Shown: positions 34,384 through 43,949 of the stretch, one piece after another
How the letters are laid out: the number at the start of each line of letters is the position of its first letter
Numbering within the stretch: the first letter of the stretch is position 1
DNA from: Ruegeria arenilitoris
GTDB taxonomy: Bacteria; Pseudomonadota; Alphaproteobacteria; Rhodobacterales; Rhodobacteraceae
NCBI RefSeq assembly: GCF_013035315.1
Contig: NZ_WQHP01000001.1
Location: forward strand, 806,001-870,000
Reading direction: 5' to 3'
Length of the DNA: 64,000 bases
Made by a program: the position numbers and the translations under genes
The notes under the pieces: generated by a model
What the model was told of the DNA's origin: nothing
Database searches by the model: none
Seen by the model: only the letters and a program-made list of their open reading frames with translations

Positions 34384-35148
34384 ATGTTTCAAATGCACGG
34401 CAAAAAAGTTCTGGTTGTTGGCGTAGCCAATGAAAACTCGATTGCCTGGGGGTGCGCCAAGGCTTTCAGGGCTTTGGGGGCTGATCTGGCAATAACCTAT
34501 TTGAACGACAAGGCAGAACAGGCTGTGCGCCCACTGGCCCAAGAGCTGGAGGCTGAGATCGTCCTGCCGCTGGATGTCCGCAACACTGATCAAATGGACG
34601 CCCTATTTCAAGAAATCACGCAAAGATGGGGACAGCTGGATACGCTTTTGCACTCCATAGCCTTTGCACCGCGGGACGATTTGCATGGGCGCGTCGTTGA
34701 TTGCTCGGCCGATGGGTTCGGGTTGGCCATGGACGTTTCGGTGCATTCCTTTCTGCGCATGATCCACCGGGCCGAGCCGCTGATGCCAAAGGGCGGAACC
34801 TGCATGACAGTTTCGTTTCAGGGTTCTACCCGTGTTGTCGAGCATTACAACATGATGGGTCCGGTCAAGGCCGCGCTGGAATGTGCCGTTCGCTATGCCG
34901 CTGCTGAGCTGGGCCCCAAGGGAATCTCGGTCCATGCGCTGTCGCCGGGTCCGCTGATGACGCGGGCTGCCAGCGGAATAGACGAATTTGACGAATTATT
35001 GGACGCAGCCGCACAGCATGCACCAACGCACCAGCTTGCCACAACCGAAGATGTGGGGGCCTATGCCGCTTTTCTGGCCAGCAGCGAAGCTACGAACGTG
35101 ACCGGTGGCGTACACCAGATAGATGGCGGCTATAGCATCGTCGCCTAA
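34384..35148 (+). CDS. FabI-type enoyl-[acyl-carrier-protein] reductase
   Basis: A 254-residue SDR-fold reductase of the FabI type: GVANENSIAWG nucleotide-binding loop, HSIAFA strand, and the Tyr-x6-Lys active site in YNMMGPVKAAL. It ends GGVHQIDGGYSIVA. It reduces trans-2-enoyl-ACP with NAD(P)H. It is 17 bp upstream of the DUF3141 gene, so it is likely a second FabI copy with a specialised role (for instance in storage polymer or lipid metabolism) rather than the housekeeping enzyme; this is inferred from context. Confidence 0.88.
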   Translation: MFQMHGKKVLVVGVANENSIAWGCAKAFRALGADLAITYLNDKAEQAVRPLAQELEAEIVLPLDVRNTDQMDALFQEITQRWGQLDTLLHSIAFAPRDDLHGRVVDCSADGFGLAMDVSVHSFLRMIHRAEPLMPKGGTCMTVSFQGSTRVVEHYNMMGPVKAALECAVRYAAAELGPKGISVHALSPGPLMTRAASGIDEFDELLDAAAQHAPTHQLATTEDVGAYAAFLASSEATNVTGGVHQIDGGYSIVA

Positions 35149-35165
35149 CGCAAAAGGAGTCAGCG

Positions 35166-37583
35166 ATGACACCGAATTTTATCGACGAAAACAACGTCAA
35201 ATGGCTGTTCGGCACCGAGGCGACCCAAGCCATGACCGAAAACCTGAACGCCCAGCCTGCCACTGAAATGAAAGAACTGGCCGAGCTATTTGGCGAAGCC
35301 GCGACAACTGCGGAATTGCTGATGCGTTCGGCCACACGTCAGGGCAAATCGATTTCCGAAGAGCATACGCAGCGTGTCCGCAACCAGATGGAAGACTTGT
35401 CCAGGATCGCGGGCGCCATGGCGAAAACTGGCAATGGTCTGGCAGAACATTACGCGACCTACGTGCAAGACGCGGCCAAGCGCTGGCTGTTGACGCTGGA
35501 TGTGCTGCGTCAGCGCGGTGACAATTTCGTCGAACACGAGGCTGCCGGCTGCCCTCCGGTTTTAATTTACGATTATGAGGTCGTCGTCGATGGTCGGAAC
35601 CTCGATCGGCCCTGCAACTACCAGCTGTTGCGCATCGTACCGCCCCAAGGCACCGAAGTGCATGACTGGAAGCGTCCCTATATCATTATCGACCCCCGGG
35701 CCGGACATGGCGGGGGTATTGGCGGATTCAAAACCGACAGTCAGGTCGGCGTGGCCCTGCATGACGGGCACCCGGTCTATTTCGTAAATTTCACCCGTGA
35801 TCCGGTTCCCGGTCAGACCTTGGCCGATGTCACCAACGCCGAGGCCGAGTTTGTCCGTGAGGTCCAGCGCCGCCACCCTGACAGCGCCAAGCCGGTCGTC
35901 ACCGGAAATTGTCAGGGCGGTTGGGCAACGCTGCTTTTGGCGGCAACCAACCCTGATCTGACCGGGCCTATCGTTCTGAACGGTGCGCCGGTGCAACCTT
36001 GGTCTGGCGAGGTCGGTAAATATCCAATGCGCTATAACGGAGGCATCCTGGGCGGAACTTGGCAACCGATGCTCTGGTCCGATCTTGGCGGTGGGCAGTT
36101 TGACGGTGCCAATCTGGTGTCGAACTTTGAGATGCTGAACCCCGGCCGAAACTTTTTTGCAAAATACTACGACCTTTTCGCCAACCCGGATGGTGGCAAG
36201 GATCGGTTCCTGGAATTCGAACGCTGGTGGGGCGGTTTCTTCATCCTCAACGAGGCCGAGATCAAATGGATCGTCGAGCAACTGTTTGTTGGCAACAAGC
36301 TGGTCAAGAACCAGGCACAGCTAGAGCCCGGTCAGACGGTCGATATTAAGCACGTCAAAGCGCCGATCATCGTGTTTACCAGCTATGGCGACAACATCAC
36401 CCCGCCTCAACAAGCGCTCAACTGGATCGTGGACAGCTTTACGGATGTCGACGAAATTCGCATCCGCGGGCAGCGCATCATTTACATGATCCACGAGCAG
36501 GTGGGGCATCTGGGTATTTTCGTCTCGTCCAAGGTCGCGAAGAAGGAACATACCGAAGTCACCTCCACCATGAAAACGATCGAAGCACTGCCACCTGGTC
36601 TTTATGAGATGAAAATCGATAGTGTCGAAGGGCATGGCCAAGACAAAAGCTTTACCGTCAGCTTTGCCGAACGCACGATCGATGACCTGCGCAAGATCGA
36701 TGACGGGCGCGAAGAAGAGGCAGGATTTGCCGCCGTTGCTCGGATGTCGGAAATCCAGTCCGAAATTTATGACATCGCGGTCCGCCCGGTTGTGAAGTCC
36801 ATGGTCAATCCCGCGCTCAGTGAAACCATGCGGAAGCTGCATCCGCTGCGCCTGCAACGCTCGCTTGTTTCCAGTGTAAATCCGTTCTTTGCGATGCTCG
36901 AAAACGCGGCCCAGCAGATGGATCCGCGCGCGCCTGTCTCGGACAGTAATCCGTTTGTGCAGGCAGAAAGACTGTGGGCACGGATGGTCGAACAGCAAAT
37001 GGATTTCGTTCGCGATGCGCGTGATGCGCTGTACGAAATGACGTTTCTTTCGCTTTGGACCAACCCGCTGGCGGTTGATTTTGGCAAACCGCAGGCCATC
37101 GGCCGGACGCTCAAGAGCGAAACCGAACTGCGCGCCCTGCCCGAGGTCGAAATGGCTTTGGCGCATATGTCATCAGGTGGGTTTGTCGAGGCAGTGGTCC
37201 GTATGCTTGTTCTGATGGCGGATAGTCGCGGCAATGTGCGGCGCGACCGTCTTGAACGTTCGGCCACAGTGATGACGCAGGATGAGCCCTTCAAATCCCT
37301 GACCATGGACGAACGCACGCGGATCATTCACGAGCAGACCTTGATCGTCACATTCGAGCGTGACAAGGCCATCGCTACTCTGCCCGATCTGCTGCCCAAC
37401 AAAAAAGACCGCGAACAGGCGGTGAAGGTTGTGCAGTTCATCCCCGGTAAGATCGAAGAAATGGCCCCTGACACGCTGGAGTTACTACAGCAATTCCATA
37501 AGGTTCTGGGGTTGAAGCCCGTCACCGAGGATGTTCTGGAGGATCCTCTTAAGAAAACGAAACCCTCAACGGCCGCTGAATAG
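35166..37583 (+). CDS. DUF3141 alpha/beta-hydrolase, polyhydroxyalkanoate synthase-like
   Basis: An 805-residue protein. Residues about 1-130 are helical; the central part (about 150-470) is an alpha/beta-hydrolase domain with the GNCQGGW nucleophile elbow (Cys in place of Ser, as in PHA synthases), followed by a long helical C-terminal part of about 330 residues. DUF3141 proteins resemble poly(3-hydroxyalkanoate) synthases but have no proven activity that I know of. AAGGAG precedes the start. It pairs with FabI, which could supply or divert acyl-ACP or acyl-CoA intermediates. It converges on the LacI gene with only 22 bp between. Confidence 0.82.
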   Translation: MTPNFIDENNVKWLFGTEATQAMTENLNAQPATEMKELAELFGEAATTAELLMRSATRQGKSISEEHTQRVRNQMEDLSRIAGAMAKTGNGLAEHYATYVQDAAKRWLLTLDVLRQRGDNFVEHEAAGCPPVLIYDYEVVVDGRNLDRPCNYQLLRIVPPQGTEVHDWKRPYIIIDPRAGHGGGIGGFKTDSQVGVALHDGHPVYFVNFTRDPVPGQTLADVTNAEAEFVREVQRRHPDSAKPVVTGNCQGGWATLLLAATNPDLTGPIVLNGAPVQPWSGEVGKYPMRYNGGILGGTWQPMLWSDLGGGQFDGANLVSNFEMLNPGRNFFAKYYDLFANPDGGKDRFLEFERWWGGFFILNEAEIKWIVEQLFVGNKLVKNQAQLEPGQTVDIKHVKAPIIVFTSYGDNITPPQQALNWIVDSFTDVDEIRIRGQRIIYMIHEQVGHLGIFVSSKVAKKEHTEVTSTMKTIEALPPGLYEMKIDSVEGHGQDKSFTVSFAERTIDDLRKIDDGREEEAGFAAVARMSEIQSEIYDIAVRPVVKSMVNPALSETMRKLHPLRLQRSLVSSVNPFFAMLENAAQQMDPRAPVSDSNPFVQAERLWARMVEQQMDFVRDARDALYEMTFLSLWTNPLAVDFGKPQAIGRTLKSETELRALPEVEMALAHMSSGGFVEAVVRMLVLMADSRGNVRRDRLERSATVMTQDEPFKSLTMDERTRIIHEQTLIVTFERDKAIATLPDLLPNKKDREQAVKVVQFIPGKIEEMAPDTLELLQQFHKVLGLKPVTEDVLEDPLKKTKPSTAAE

Positions 37584-37605
37584 GCAAGGCCCCCGGTCTG
37601 ATCGC

Positions 37606-38610
37606 TCAGACGCTTTTTGTGGTTTGCCGCAGCACCAATCGCGTTGGTGTTCGCGTAAGCTGGGCTGGGGTTTCCGCATCCTGCAACCAGGACAAGACGG
37701 TGTCTGCCACACGTTCGCCGAACTCCGGCACACCACAGTGGACAGTAGACAGGGCCGGCCAGCATTCCGACGCTTCTTTAATGTCATCGAACCCGATGAT
37801 CTGAAAATCGGCCCCGATCCTGACCTGCGCGGCATGGCAGGCATTGATCATCCCAAACGCAACAAGGTCATTGAAACAGAGGGCCGCATCGCAATCGGGA
37901 TGTTCTTTGAACAAATCAACTGCCGCGTCGTACCCGAACGAGCGGCTGGATTGCCCGGTTTTTATGATTGGCTGCAGCCCATGTTCCTGCATCGTCCCAA
38001 TGTAGCCGCACAGCCTTTCTTGCGTGACCTCAGCCCCGGCCAAGCCGCCTATAAACGCAATCCGGCGGGCTCCGGTTTGGATCAGGTACTGTGTGGCCTC
38101 TCGCCCGCCTGCTGCGTAGTCCGGCGCAACAAACGGGACCTTGGCGTCAGCGTCGTCGACTTTTCGCAAGACCTGCATCATCGGGATGCCTGCCCTTTCA
38201 ACCGCGGCCAGCGTATTGGACACGTCGCCATATGCGGGCGACAGGATCAGGGCCGATACCCCGTGTTCCAGCATCGCGGCGACCACCTGATCCTGCAGCG
38301 CGGCGTCTTCGTTTGTGTTTGCCATAACAACCGCGTACCCACGCGAGCCCAAGGCCATCTGTAACGAGGTCGCGAACTCGGTAAAAAACGGGTTGGTCAG
38401 ATCGTTTATGACAAGCCCGATCAGCGCAGTACCCGTCGACCGCAGGTTGGCGGCCGACCGGTTGTACACATACCCGATCTCTTTCATAGCGGCGTGAACC
38501 AGCTTGCGCGTTTCCGGTTTCACCTGCGGGCTGCCTTGCAGAACCAGGCTGACCGTGGATTTTGAAACGCCTGCCGAGTTGGCAACATCTATGATCGTGG
38601 GTCTGCGCAT
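37606..38610 (-). CDS. LacI-family transcriptional regulator
   Basis: A 334-residue repressor: N-terminal helix-turn-helix TIIDVANSAGVSKSTVSLVL, hinge YVYNRSAANLRS, then a sugar-binding-like effector domain (CDAALCFNDLVAFGMI). It is the last gene of the 15.5-kb leftward operon starting at 53112, five bases after the DUF993 gene. The tandem GGAACGTTCC operators before that operon have the LacI-family form, and this is the only LacI gene in the operon, so autoregulation through them is the simplest reading. Confidence 0.93.
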   Translation of the reverse strand: MRRPTIIDVANSAGVSKSTVSLVLQGSPQVKPETRKLVHAAMKEIGYVYNRSAANLRSTGTALIGLVINDLTNPFFTEFATSLQMALGSRGYAVVMANTNEDAALQDQVVAAMLEHGVSALILSPAYGDVSNTLAAVERAGIPMMQVLRKVDDADAKVPFVAPDYAAGGREATQYLIQTGARRIAFIGGLAGAEVTQERLCGYIGTMQEHGLQPIIKTGQSSRSFGYDAAVDLFKEHPDCDAALCFNDLVAFGMINACHAAQVRIGADFQIIGFDDIKEASECWPALSTVHCGVPEFGERVADTVLSWLQDAETPAQLTRTPTRLVLRQTTKSV

Positions 38611-38615
38611 TCAGG

Positions 38616-39785
38616 CTATTGTTCAACTCCATGCAGGCTGAGAAGCGTGGTCATCCGTGCTTTAGCCAGTTCCGGGTCTGAGAGCAAACCGGCCTGATCC
38701 GCGAGCCTGAAGACCTGCGCGTAGTGGCAGATATCGCGGCTGGATTGGAACCCGCCCGGCATGATGAAATGGGACTGTGACCCGTTCAGCCACGCCAGAT
38801 AGGCGATCCCGGCTTTATAGAACCGCGTCGGGGCCTTGAAAATCTCTCGGCTAAGGGGAACGGTCGGTGTGAACAGCGCGTTGTAGCGGTCCATGTCACC
38901 CATTGCCAACGCCTCAAGCGCTTGACTGGCGGCAGGGGCAATGGCGGCAAAAATACCCAGCAGAGCATGCGAAAAATGTGTTCCATCCCCGGCAATTAGA
39001 TCCGCATAGTTAAAGTCATCACCGGTGTAGAGGCGCACGCCTTCCGGCAGCCGCGCGCGGAAGGCTTCTTCGTGCGCTTGGTCCAGCAAGGAAATTTTGA
39101 TCCCGTCCACTTTGGCCGGGTTCTCATTGATCAAAGACAGAACGAAATCGCTGGCGGTATCGACATCCGCACTGCCCCAATAGCCGGTCAACGCAGGATC
39201 GAACATGTCGCCCAGCCAATGCAAGATCACCGGTTCCGCCGCCCCATCGATCAACGCGCGATAGACGTCGTGATAGGTATCTGGGCCCGCGTTGATCGCC
39301 GGGAAGGCCCGCGAGGCCATGAGGATCAGTTGGCCACCCGCAGCCTCAATCGCTTCGGCCTGATGTTCGTAGGCCGACAAGATTTCGCCAGCGGTGTTCA
39401 ATGCGCTCAGCGGCAGGTGATCGGTCCCTGCTCCACAGGCCACGCGGGGTGACATTGGGTGTGCCTTTGCGGCCGTCATGGTGCGCTGGATCAACTCCAA
39501 CGCAGTCGCCCAATCGACGCCCATCCCGCGTTGCGCGGTGTCCATCGCCTCGGCCAGACCCAAACCCTGATCCCAGAGCCCTTGTCGGAAACGCAGCGTT
39601 GCATCCCAATCCACCGCGGGACGGCCATCCCAAGGGTCACGTTCCGCCAACGGGTCCGAGACCACATGTGCCGCAGCAAACGCCGTGCGTGTCAGAGGCA
39701 CCTTCGGTGCTCGTGGCACCAAAGGCGTGCCGGTCAGCTTATAGGGTTCAAGCTGCCCCTCAGGATTTGGCAAAATCAGTTTCAT
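38616..39785 (-). CDS. DUF993 / dihydrodipicolinate synthase-like protein
   Basis: A 389-residue TIM-barrel protein of the DHDPS superfamily (DUF993). Visible are the LILMASRAFPAINAG, VILHWLGDMFDP and VDGIKISLLDQ barrel strands; the Lys in GIKIS occupies the usual Schiff-base strand. The ATG at 39785 follows the Dabb gene by four bases. Family members sit in sugar and polyol catabolic operons; a pyruvate- or aldehyde-forming aldolase step is plausible but not demonstrated from sequence. Confidence 0.82.
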   Translation of the reverse strand: MKLILPNPEGQLEPYKLTGTPLVPRAPKVPLTRTAFAAAHVVSDPLAERDPWDGRPAVDWDATLRFRQGLWDQGLGLAEAMDTAQRGMGVDWATALELIQRTMTAAKAHPMSPRVACGAGTDHLPLSALNTAGEILSAYEHQAEAIEAAGGQLILMASRAFPAINAGPDTYHDVYRALIDGAAEPVILHWLGDMFDPALTGYWGSADVDTASDFVLSLINENPAKVDGIKISLLDQAHEEAFRARLPEGVRLYTGDDFNYADLIAGDGTHFSHALLGIFAAIAPAASQALEALAMGDMDRYNALFTPTVPLSREIFKAPTRFYKAGIAYLAWLNGSQSHFIMPGGFQSSRDICHYAQVFRLADQAGLLSDPELAKARMTTLLSLHGVEQ

Positions 39786-39789
39786 TGTC

Positions 39790-40098
39790 TCAGACCTCCA
39801 AATCCAGAACCAGAATGCCGTCGATGCCGCCCACGGCGTTCTCGACCAGTTGCGCGCCCAGCGCCTTGTGCGTTTCGTTGTTTTGATAGGTCTCCAGCGC
39901 GGCCCAATCATCGAAGTCGATCACAAACCCATGCATGTATCCGCGTTCGATCTGCTCGGGGCTTTCACTGCGGCCACCGGTGAACCCACTGGCCCCCGGC
40001 AGGGCATGGGACACGTCTGCAAGGCCTTTATAGATGGCCCCGATTGTCTCTTCTGTCACGTCGGAACGGAACTTGGTCAGTACGATATGGCGGATCAT
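39790..40098 (-). CDS. Dabb (stress-responsive alpha/beta-barrel) protein
   Basis: A 102-residue single-domain Dabb/ferredoxin-like barrel protein. It starts with the typical strand IRHIVLTKFRSDV and has HGFVIDFDDWAALETYQ and the HKALGAQLV helix. Such proteins dimerise and are found as small accessory enzymes or binding proteins in catabolic operons. It is immediately between the GMC oxidoreductase and DUF993 genes. No catalytic residues can be named. Confidence 0.82.
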   Translation of the reverse strand: MIRHIVLTKFRSDVTEETIGAIYKGLADVSHALPGASGFTGGRSESPEQIERGYMHGFVIDFDDWAALETYQNNETHKALGAQLVENAVGGIDGILVLDLEV

Positions 40099-40100
40099 GT

Positions 40101-41687
40101 TCAGAATCCCTGATCTTGTTTGATCATGTCAGCAGCCTTTTCGCCGATCATGATTGTCGGAGCATTGGTGTTCGAGGAATTGACCGTTGGCATGATCGAC
40201 GCATCCGCGACGCGCAGCCCTTCGATCCCATTGAACCGCAAACGCGGGTCCAGCACAGCCTCAGCATCGCTACCCATCCGGCAGGTGCCCGCGCAGTGGT
40301 GCGATGTCTTGGAATGGACGCAGATAAAGTCGAAATACTCCTGCTCGGTCTGTACGTTCGGCCCCGGCAAGCGTTCGGCCAAGACGTAGGGCTTCAGCGC
40401 ATCCTGAGCGAGGATGTTCTGTACCAGTTTCAGCCCACGAATGGACATCTCGCGATCATAAGCGTCGGCGAGATAGTTGGGGTCGATCAGTGGCATCGCC
40501 GCGGGATCGGCGCTTTGCAACCGAACCGTTCCGCGCGACCTTGGCCGCAGAAAGCAGGCGTTCAGGGTGACACCACCGTTGGGCATCGCCTCGACGCCCG
40601 CCTCGATGCCCGTACCCAGCCCCAGATGCATCTGAATGTCCGGCGAGCGCGCATCAGGGTCGGCGTACCAGAACCCACCTGTTTCAAACAGGCTGGACGC
40701 AACCGGCCCTTTGCGGGTGAACACGTATTGCAGCGCGGCCAGAGCCGAGAGGTGCAGCTTGGCGAAACGGTCATAAGTGTGCGGCCCGGTCACTTCGCAG
40801 ATCGAGTACAAATCCAGATGGTCTTGCAGGTTCGCGCCCACCTGAGGCTGGTGATAGACCGCATCGATTCCGAGCCCATCCAAATGATCCGCTGGGCCAA
40901 TACCCGACAGTTGCAACAGACGCGGCGAACCGATGGCGCCCGAGGACAGAATGACCTCTTTCGCGGCGGTGATCTTGTCACCATTCATCATCTCAATGCC
41001 GATCGCCCTACCCTTGTCCACCATGATGCGGCGGACCTGTGCGCCGGTGCGCACCGTCAGGTTCGGCCGACTACGGTTCGGCGCAATGAACGCCATCGCG
41101 GCGGATGAGCGCCGCGCGTTGCGTTGGGTCAATTGATAATACCCCGCGCCGTCCTGCTTCGCGCCGTTCACATCGCGTGTTTCTGGAATGCCCAACTGCC
41201 CCGCGGCCTTGATATAGGCATCGCAGATTGGCAGAGGCGCGGCGGGCATGGAGACGCCCAACGGTCCGCCCTTGCCGTGGAACTCGTCTTCATAAGTGTC
41301 GTTGTCTTCGGACTTTTTGAAATAGGGCAGCACGTCGGCATAGCTCCACCCCTCGCAGCCCATCTGCCGCCAGTCGTCGTAATCCTGGGCCGCGCCACGG
41401 GTATAGATCTGCGCGTTGATCGCCGAACCTCCGCCGATCACCTTGGCCTGCGTGTAGTTGAAGACCTTGTTCTGCATGTGTTTTTGCGGAACCGTAGACC
41501 AACCCCAGCTGCCGATGCCCTTGGTCATCTTTGCGAACCCTGCGGGCAGGTGAAAGAACGGGTGGCGGTCGGTTGAGCCGGCCTCTAACAACAGCACTTT
41601 TGCCGATGGTTCTTCGGACAGGCGCGCGGCAATGACCGAGCCTGCCGAGCCGCCTCCGACAACAATGAAATCAAATCCTTCAGACAT
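40101..41687 (-). CDS. GMC-family FAD oxidoreductase (choline dehydrogenase-like)
   Basis: A 528-residue FAD enzyme. N-terminal dinucleotide motif DFIVVGGGSAGSVIAARL, the GMC signature around YTQAKVIGGGSAINAQIY, GSPRLLQLSGIGP, and the active-site His in SHHCAGTCRMG, with Asn in SNTNAPTIMI near the end. The ATG at 41687 is chosen because the FAD fold starts there. GMC enzymes oxidise alcohols, including sugars and choline. Together with the second GMC gene at 42459 and the SDR between them, it points to successive oxidation of a polyhydroxy substrate. Confidence 0.92.
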   Translation of the reverse strand: MSEGFDFIVVGGGSAGSVIAARLSEEPSAKVLLLEAGSTDRHPFFHLPAGFAKMTKGIGSWGWSTVPQKHMQNKVFNYTQAKVIGGGSAINAQIYTRGAAQDYDDWRQMGCEGWSYADVLPYFKKSEDNDTYEDEFHGKGGPLGVSMPAAPLPICDAYIKAAGQLGIPETRDVNGAKQDGAGYYQLTQRNARRSSAAMAFIAPNRSRPNLTVRTGAQVRRIMVDKGRAIGIEMMNGDKITAAKEVILSSGAIGSPRLLQLSGIGPADHLDGLGIDAVYHQPQVGANLQDHLDLYSICEVTGPHTYDRFAKLHLSALAALQYVFTRKGPVASSLFETGGFWYADPDARSPDIQMHLGLGTGIEAGVEAMPNGGVTLNACFLRPRSRGTVRLQSADPAAMPLIDPNYLADAYDREMSIRGLKLVQNILAQDALKPYVLAERLPGPNVQTEQEYFDFICVHSKTSHHCAGTCRMGSDAEAVLDPRLRFNGIEGLRVADASIMPTVNSSNTNAPTIMIGEKAADMIKQDQGF

Positions 41688-41703
41688 TCTGATGTGTCCT
41701 GCG

Positions 41704-42462
41704 TTAAAGACGTGAGATCGACAGACCGCCATCCACGGGGATCGCGGCTCCGGTCGCAAAATGCATGTGTCCCTGCACCAGCGGGACAACGACGGACCCG
41801 ATATCTTCGGGCTCACCCCAGCGGGCGGCGGGGACAAGGCCGCCCTCGATACGGTCGGTGTATTTGTCGCGTACGCCCGCGGTCATCTCTGTCGCAATGA
41901 TACCCGGTCGCAGCTCAAACACGCCGATGCCGTGGGGGGCCATGCGCACCGAGAAAAGTTGCGTCATCATTGCAGCCGCTGCTTTGGACACGCAGTATTC
42001 GGCCCTCTCAATGGACACCATGGTCGCACTAACCGAGGTGACAAAGATGATCGACCGGTACGCATCATCTGGCTGTTCCAGCATGCGTCGCGCCACTTCT
42101 TGCGCCAGAAAGAACGCACCGCGCAGGTTGATGTTTTGCACGAAATCCCAATTCTCGGGCTTCAATTCCAGCATGTCTCCCCGCACTGGCGCACCGACAC
42201 CGGCATTGTTGACTAGGGTTGTGATCGGCCCCAAATTGGCCTCAACCTGATGCAACAGCGCTGGTACGTGATCGATGTCCGAGACATCATGCTGGACATA
42301 GATTGCATTCGGACCAAGCTCGTCCAGCGCTGCCTGCACAGCCGATTTTTCGGGACCCGAACGTGAGGCCAGTGCCACTTTGTACCCCGCTGCAATCAGC
42401 GCGCGCGAGACACCAAGGCCAATGCCCTGCTGGCCGCCTGTCACCAAAGCAATTCCGGTCAT
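41704..42462 (-). CDS. short-chain dehydrogenase/reductase
   Basis: A 252-residue classical SDR: TGGQQGIG cofactor loop, NNAG, the Ser in VTSVSATMV and YCVSK. It ends IPVDGGLSISRL. Its ATG overlaps the stop of the GMC gene upstream (ATGA) and 16 bp separate it from the next GMC gene. It is probably a carbonyl/alcohol oxidoreductase in the same sugar-like pathway; substrate is unknown. Confidence 0.9.
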   Translation of the reverse strand: MTGIALVTGGQQGIGLGVSRALIAAGYKVALASRSGPEKSAVQAALDELGPNAIYVQHDVSDIDHVPALLHQVEANLGPITTLVNNAGVGAPVRGDMLELKPENWDFVQNINLRGAFFLAQEVARRMLEQPDDAYRSIIFVTSVSATMVSIERAEYCVSKAAAAMMTQLFSVRMAPHGIGVFELRPGIIATEMTAGVRDKYTDRIEGGLVPAARWGEPEDIGSVVVPLVQGHMHFATGAAIPVDGGLSISRL

Positions 42463-43949
42463 GCCGCGAACTCCATTTCGATAATGTGTCGCCCCGCCCG
42501 CAACGCGAGGGCTGCAATGGTCAGGGCCGGGTTCACCGCCGCCGAAGTCGGCAAAACCGAAGCGTCGACGATGAACAGGTTTTTGTGATCATGGCTGCGG
42601 CAATAGGTGTCCACCACGCTGCTGGCCGGATCATGGCCCATCCGCGCTGTGCCGCATTGATGCGACGGCGTACGCCGATCAAAAGGCCGCGACAGGACAA
42701 TCGGAAACCCGGCCTGCCGCAGATGCTGTTTCAGCTTCGCAACCAGCGCCTCATGCGCGGCCCAGTTCGAGCGTTTCCAGTCCAGTCGGATTTGCCCGCC
42801 TTTGACCGTTACCCGGCTGTCCGGATTCGGCAAATCCTCGGACATGGCATAGAAATCAAAGCTGCGATCGGCGATCAGTGCCGCAACCGGACCCGGCAGT
42901 GGCGTTTGCGACGCCAAGATCGGGCCGGTGATTTTACCCAACATCTGAATGTTGCCCAGGGGCAGACCGCCCTCTCCATCATCGTTGTAATAGTCGTTAA
43001 ACATCAACGTCTTCTGGTACACCGCTCGATTTCGACGCAGCGGGTGCATTGCCAACACAGCCGAGCAATTGTGGTTCATGAAATTCCGACCAACCTGATC
43101 AGATCGGTTCGCAAGGCCCGTTGGGCAATTGTCATTTGCGGATTGCAACAATAGAGCCGAAGACTGCACCGCACCCGCAGCCAGCGCGATGACCGGCGCG
43201 TGTAAGACCCCGTGGCCGTCAACCTCAACACCTGTAACCCGCCCATCGTGGTCGGCGACAAGCCGACGGACCAGCGCTCCGGTCAATAGTTCAACATTCC
43301 CGTGCTGCAGAGCCTTAGCCAAAGCGCAGGTTTCAGCGTCCATTTTTCCCCCGCGCGTATTCGGGAACGCATCCCAGGTGGTCTGTCCCTCGGCAAGCCA
43401 CTGGTCGATATCGACGCCCAAAGGCACCGAGGATGGCGTAAGGCCGGCGCGCTGCAAACGGGTGCGAAGGTCGGCAATGTCTGCCTCATCCGAGACCGGA
43501 GGGTGCGGATAGCCCTTGCTGTGCGGCGGCTCGGTCGGGTCTTCGTCGGTACGGCCATGCACATCATAGAGCTCCTCGGCGGCTGTATAGTCCGCCTCAA
43601 GCGCGTCGTAAGGGATGGGCCAGCCGGGCGAGTGGCCGCCCATGTGCTGGCGCGCCTCAAAGTCCTCTTTGCGGTAGCGGATCAGCGCGGCCCCATAGAA
43701 TTTCGAGTTGCCGCCGACGCAATAGTAGTTTCCGGGATTGAAGGCCTGACCTTCCCCGTCCAGCCAAGTTTCATCGGGGCGAAAATGCCCGTCGGCAAAG
43801 ATCGCCTGCGGGTCGCGGTCTTTCGCCGAGGGCCGCAAATGCTCTCCTCGTTCCAGGATTAGAATGCGACGACCGGACGGTGCCAATGCCGCCGCCAAAG
43901 TCGCGCCCCCCATTCCTGATCCGATGATTATGACGTCGGCCTGTGTCAC
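42459..43949 (-). CDS. GMC-family FAD oxidoreductase, second copy
   Basis: A 496-residue GMC enzyme: FAD motif DVIIIGSGMGGATLAAALA, then GGNSKFYGAALIRYR, ALAAGAVQSSALLLQS, and the C-terminal catalytic region HQCGTARMGHD with LPTSAAVNPALTI. The glucose-methanol-choline C-terminal Asn is present. It is in the subgroup closer to gluconate 2-dehydrogenase and pyranose/cyclitol dehydrogenases than to choline dehydrogenase, judging from the AVNPALTI tail. The start is GTG at 43949, overlapping the ATPase stop as GTGA. Likely oxidises a sugar or cyclitol hydroxyl. Confidence 0.88.
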   Translation of the reverse strand: MTQADVIIIGSGMGGATLAAALAPSGRRILILERGEHLRPSAKDRDPQAIFADGHFRPDETWLDGEGQAFNPGNYYCVGGNSKFYGAALIRYRKEDFEARQHMGGHSPGWPIPYDALEADYTAAEELYDVHGRTDEDPTEPPHSKGYPHPPVSDEADIADLRTRLQRAGLTPSSVPLGVDIDQWLAEGQTTWDAFPNTRGGKMDAETCALAKALQHGNVELLTGALVRRLVADHDGRVTGVEVDGHGVLHAPVIALAAGAVQSSALLLQSANDNCPTGLANRSDQVGRNFMNHNCSAVLAMHPLRRNRAVYQKTLMFNDYYNDDGEGGLPLGNIQMLGKITGPILASQTPLPGPVAALIADRSFDFYAMSEDLPNPDSRVTVKGGQIRLDWKRSNWAAHEALVAKLKQHLRQAGFPIVLSRPFDRRTPSHQCGTARMGHDPASSVVDTYCRSHDHKNLFIVDASVLPTSAAVNPALTIAALALRAGRHIIEMEFAA

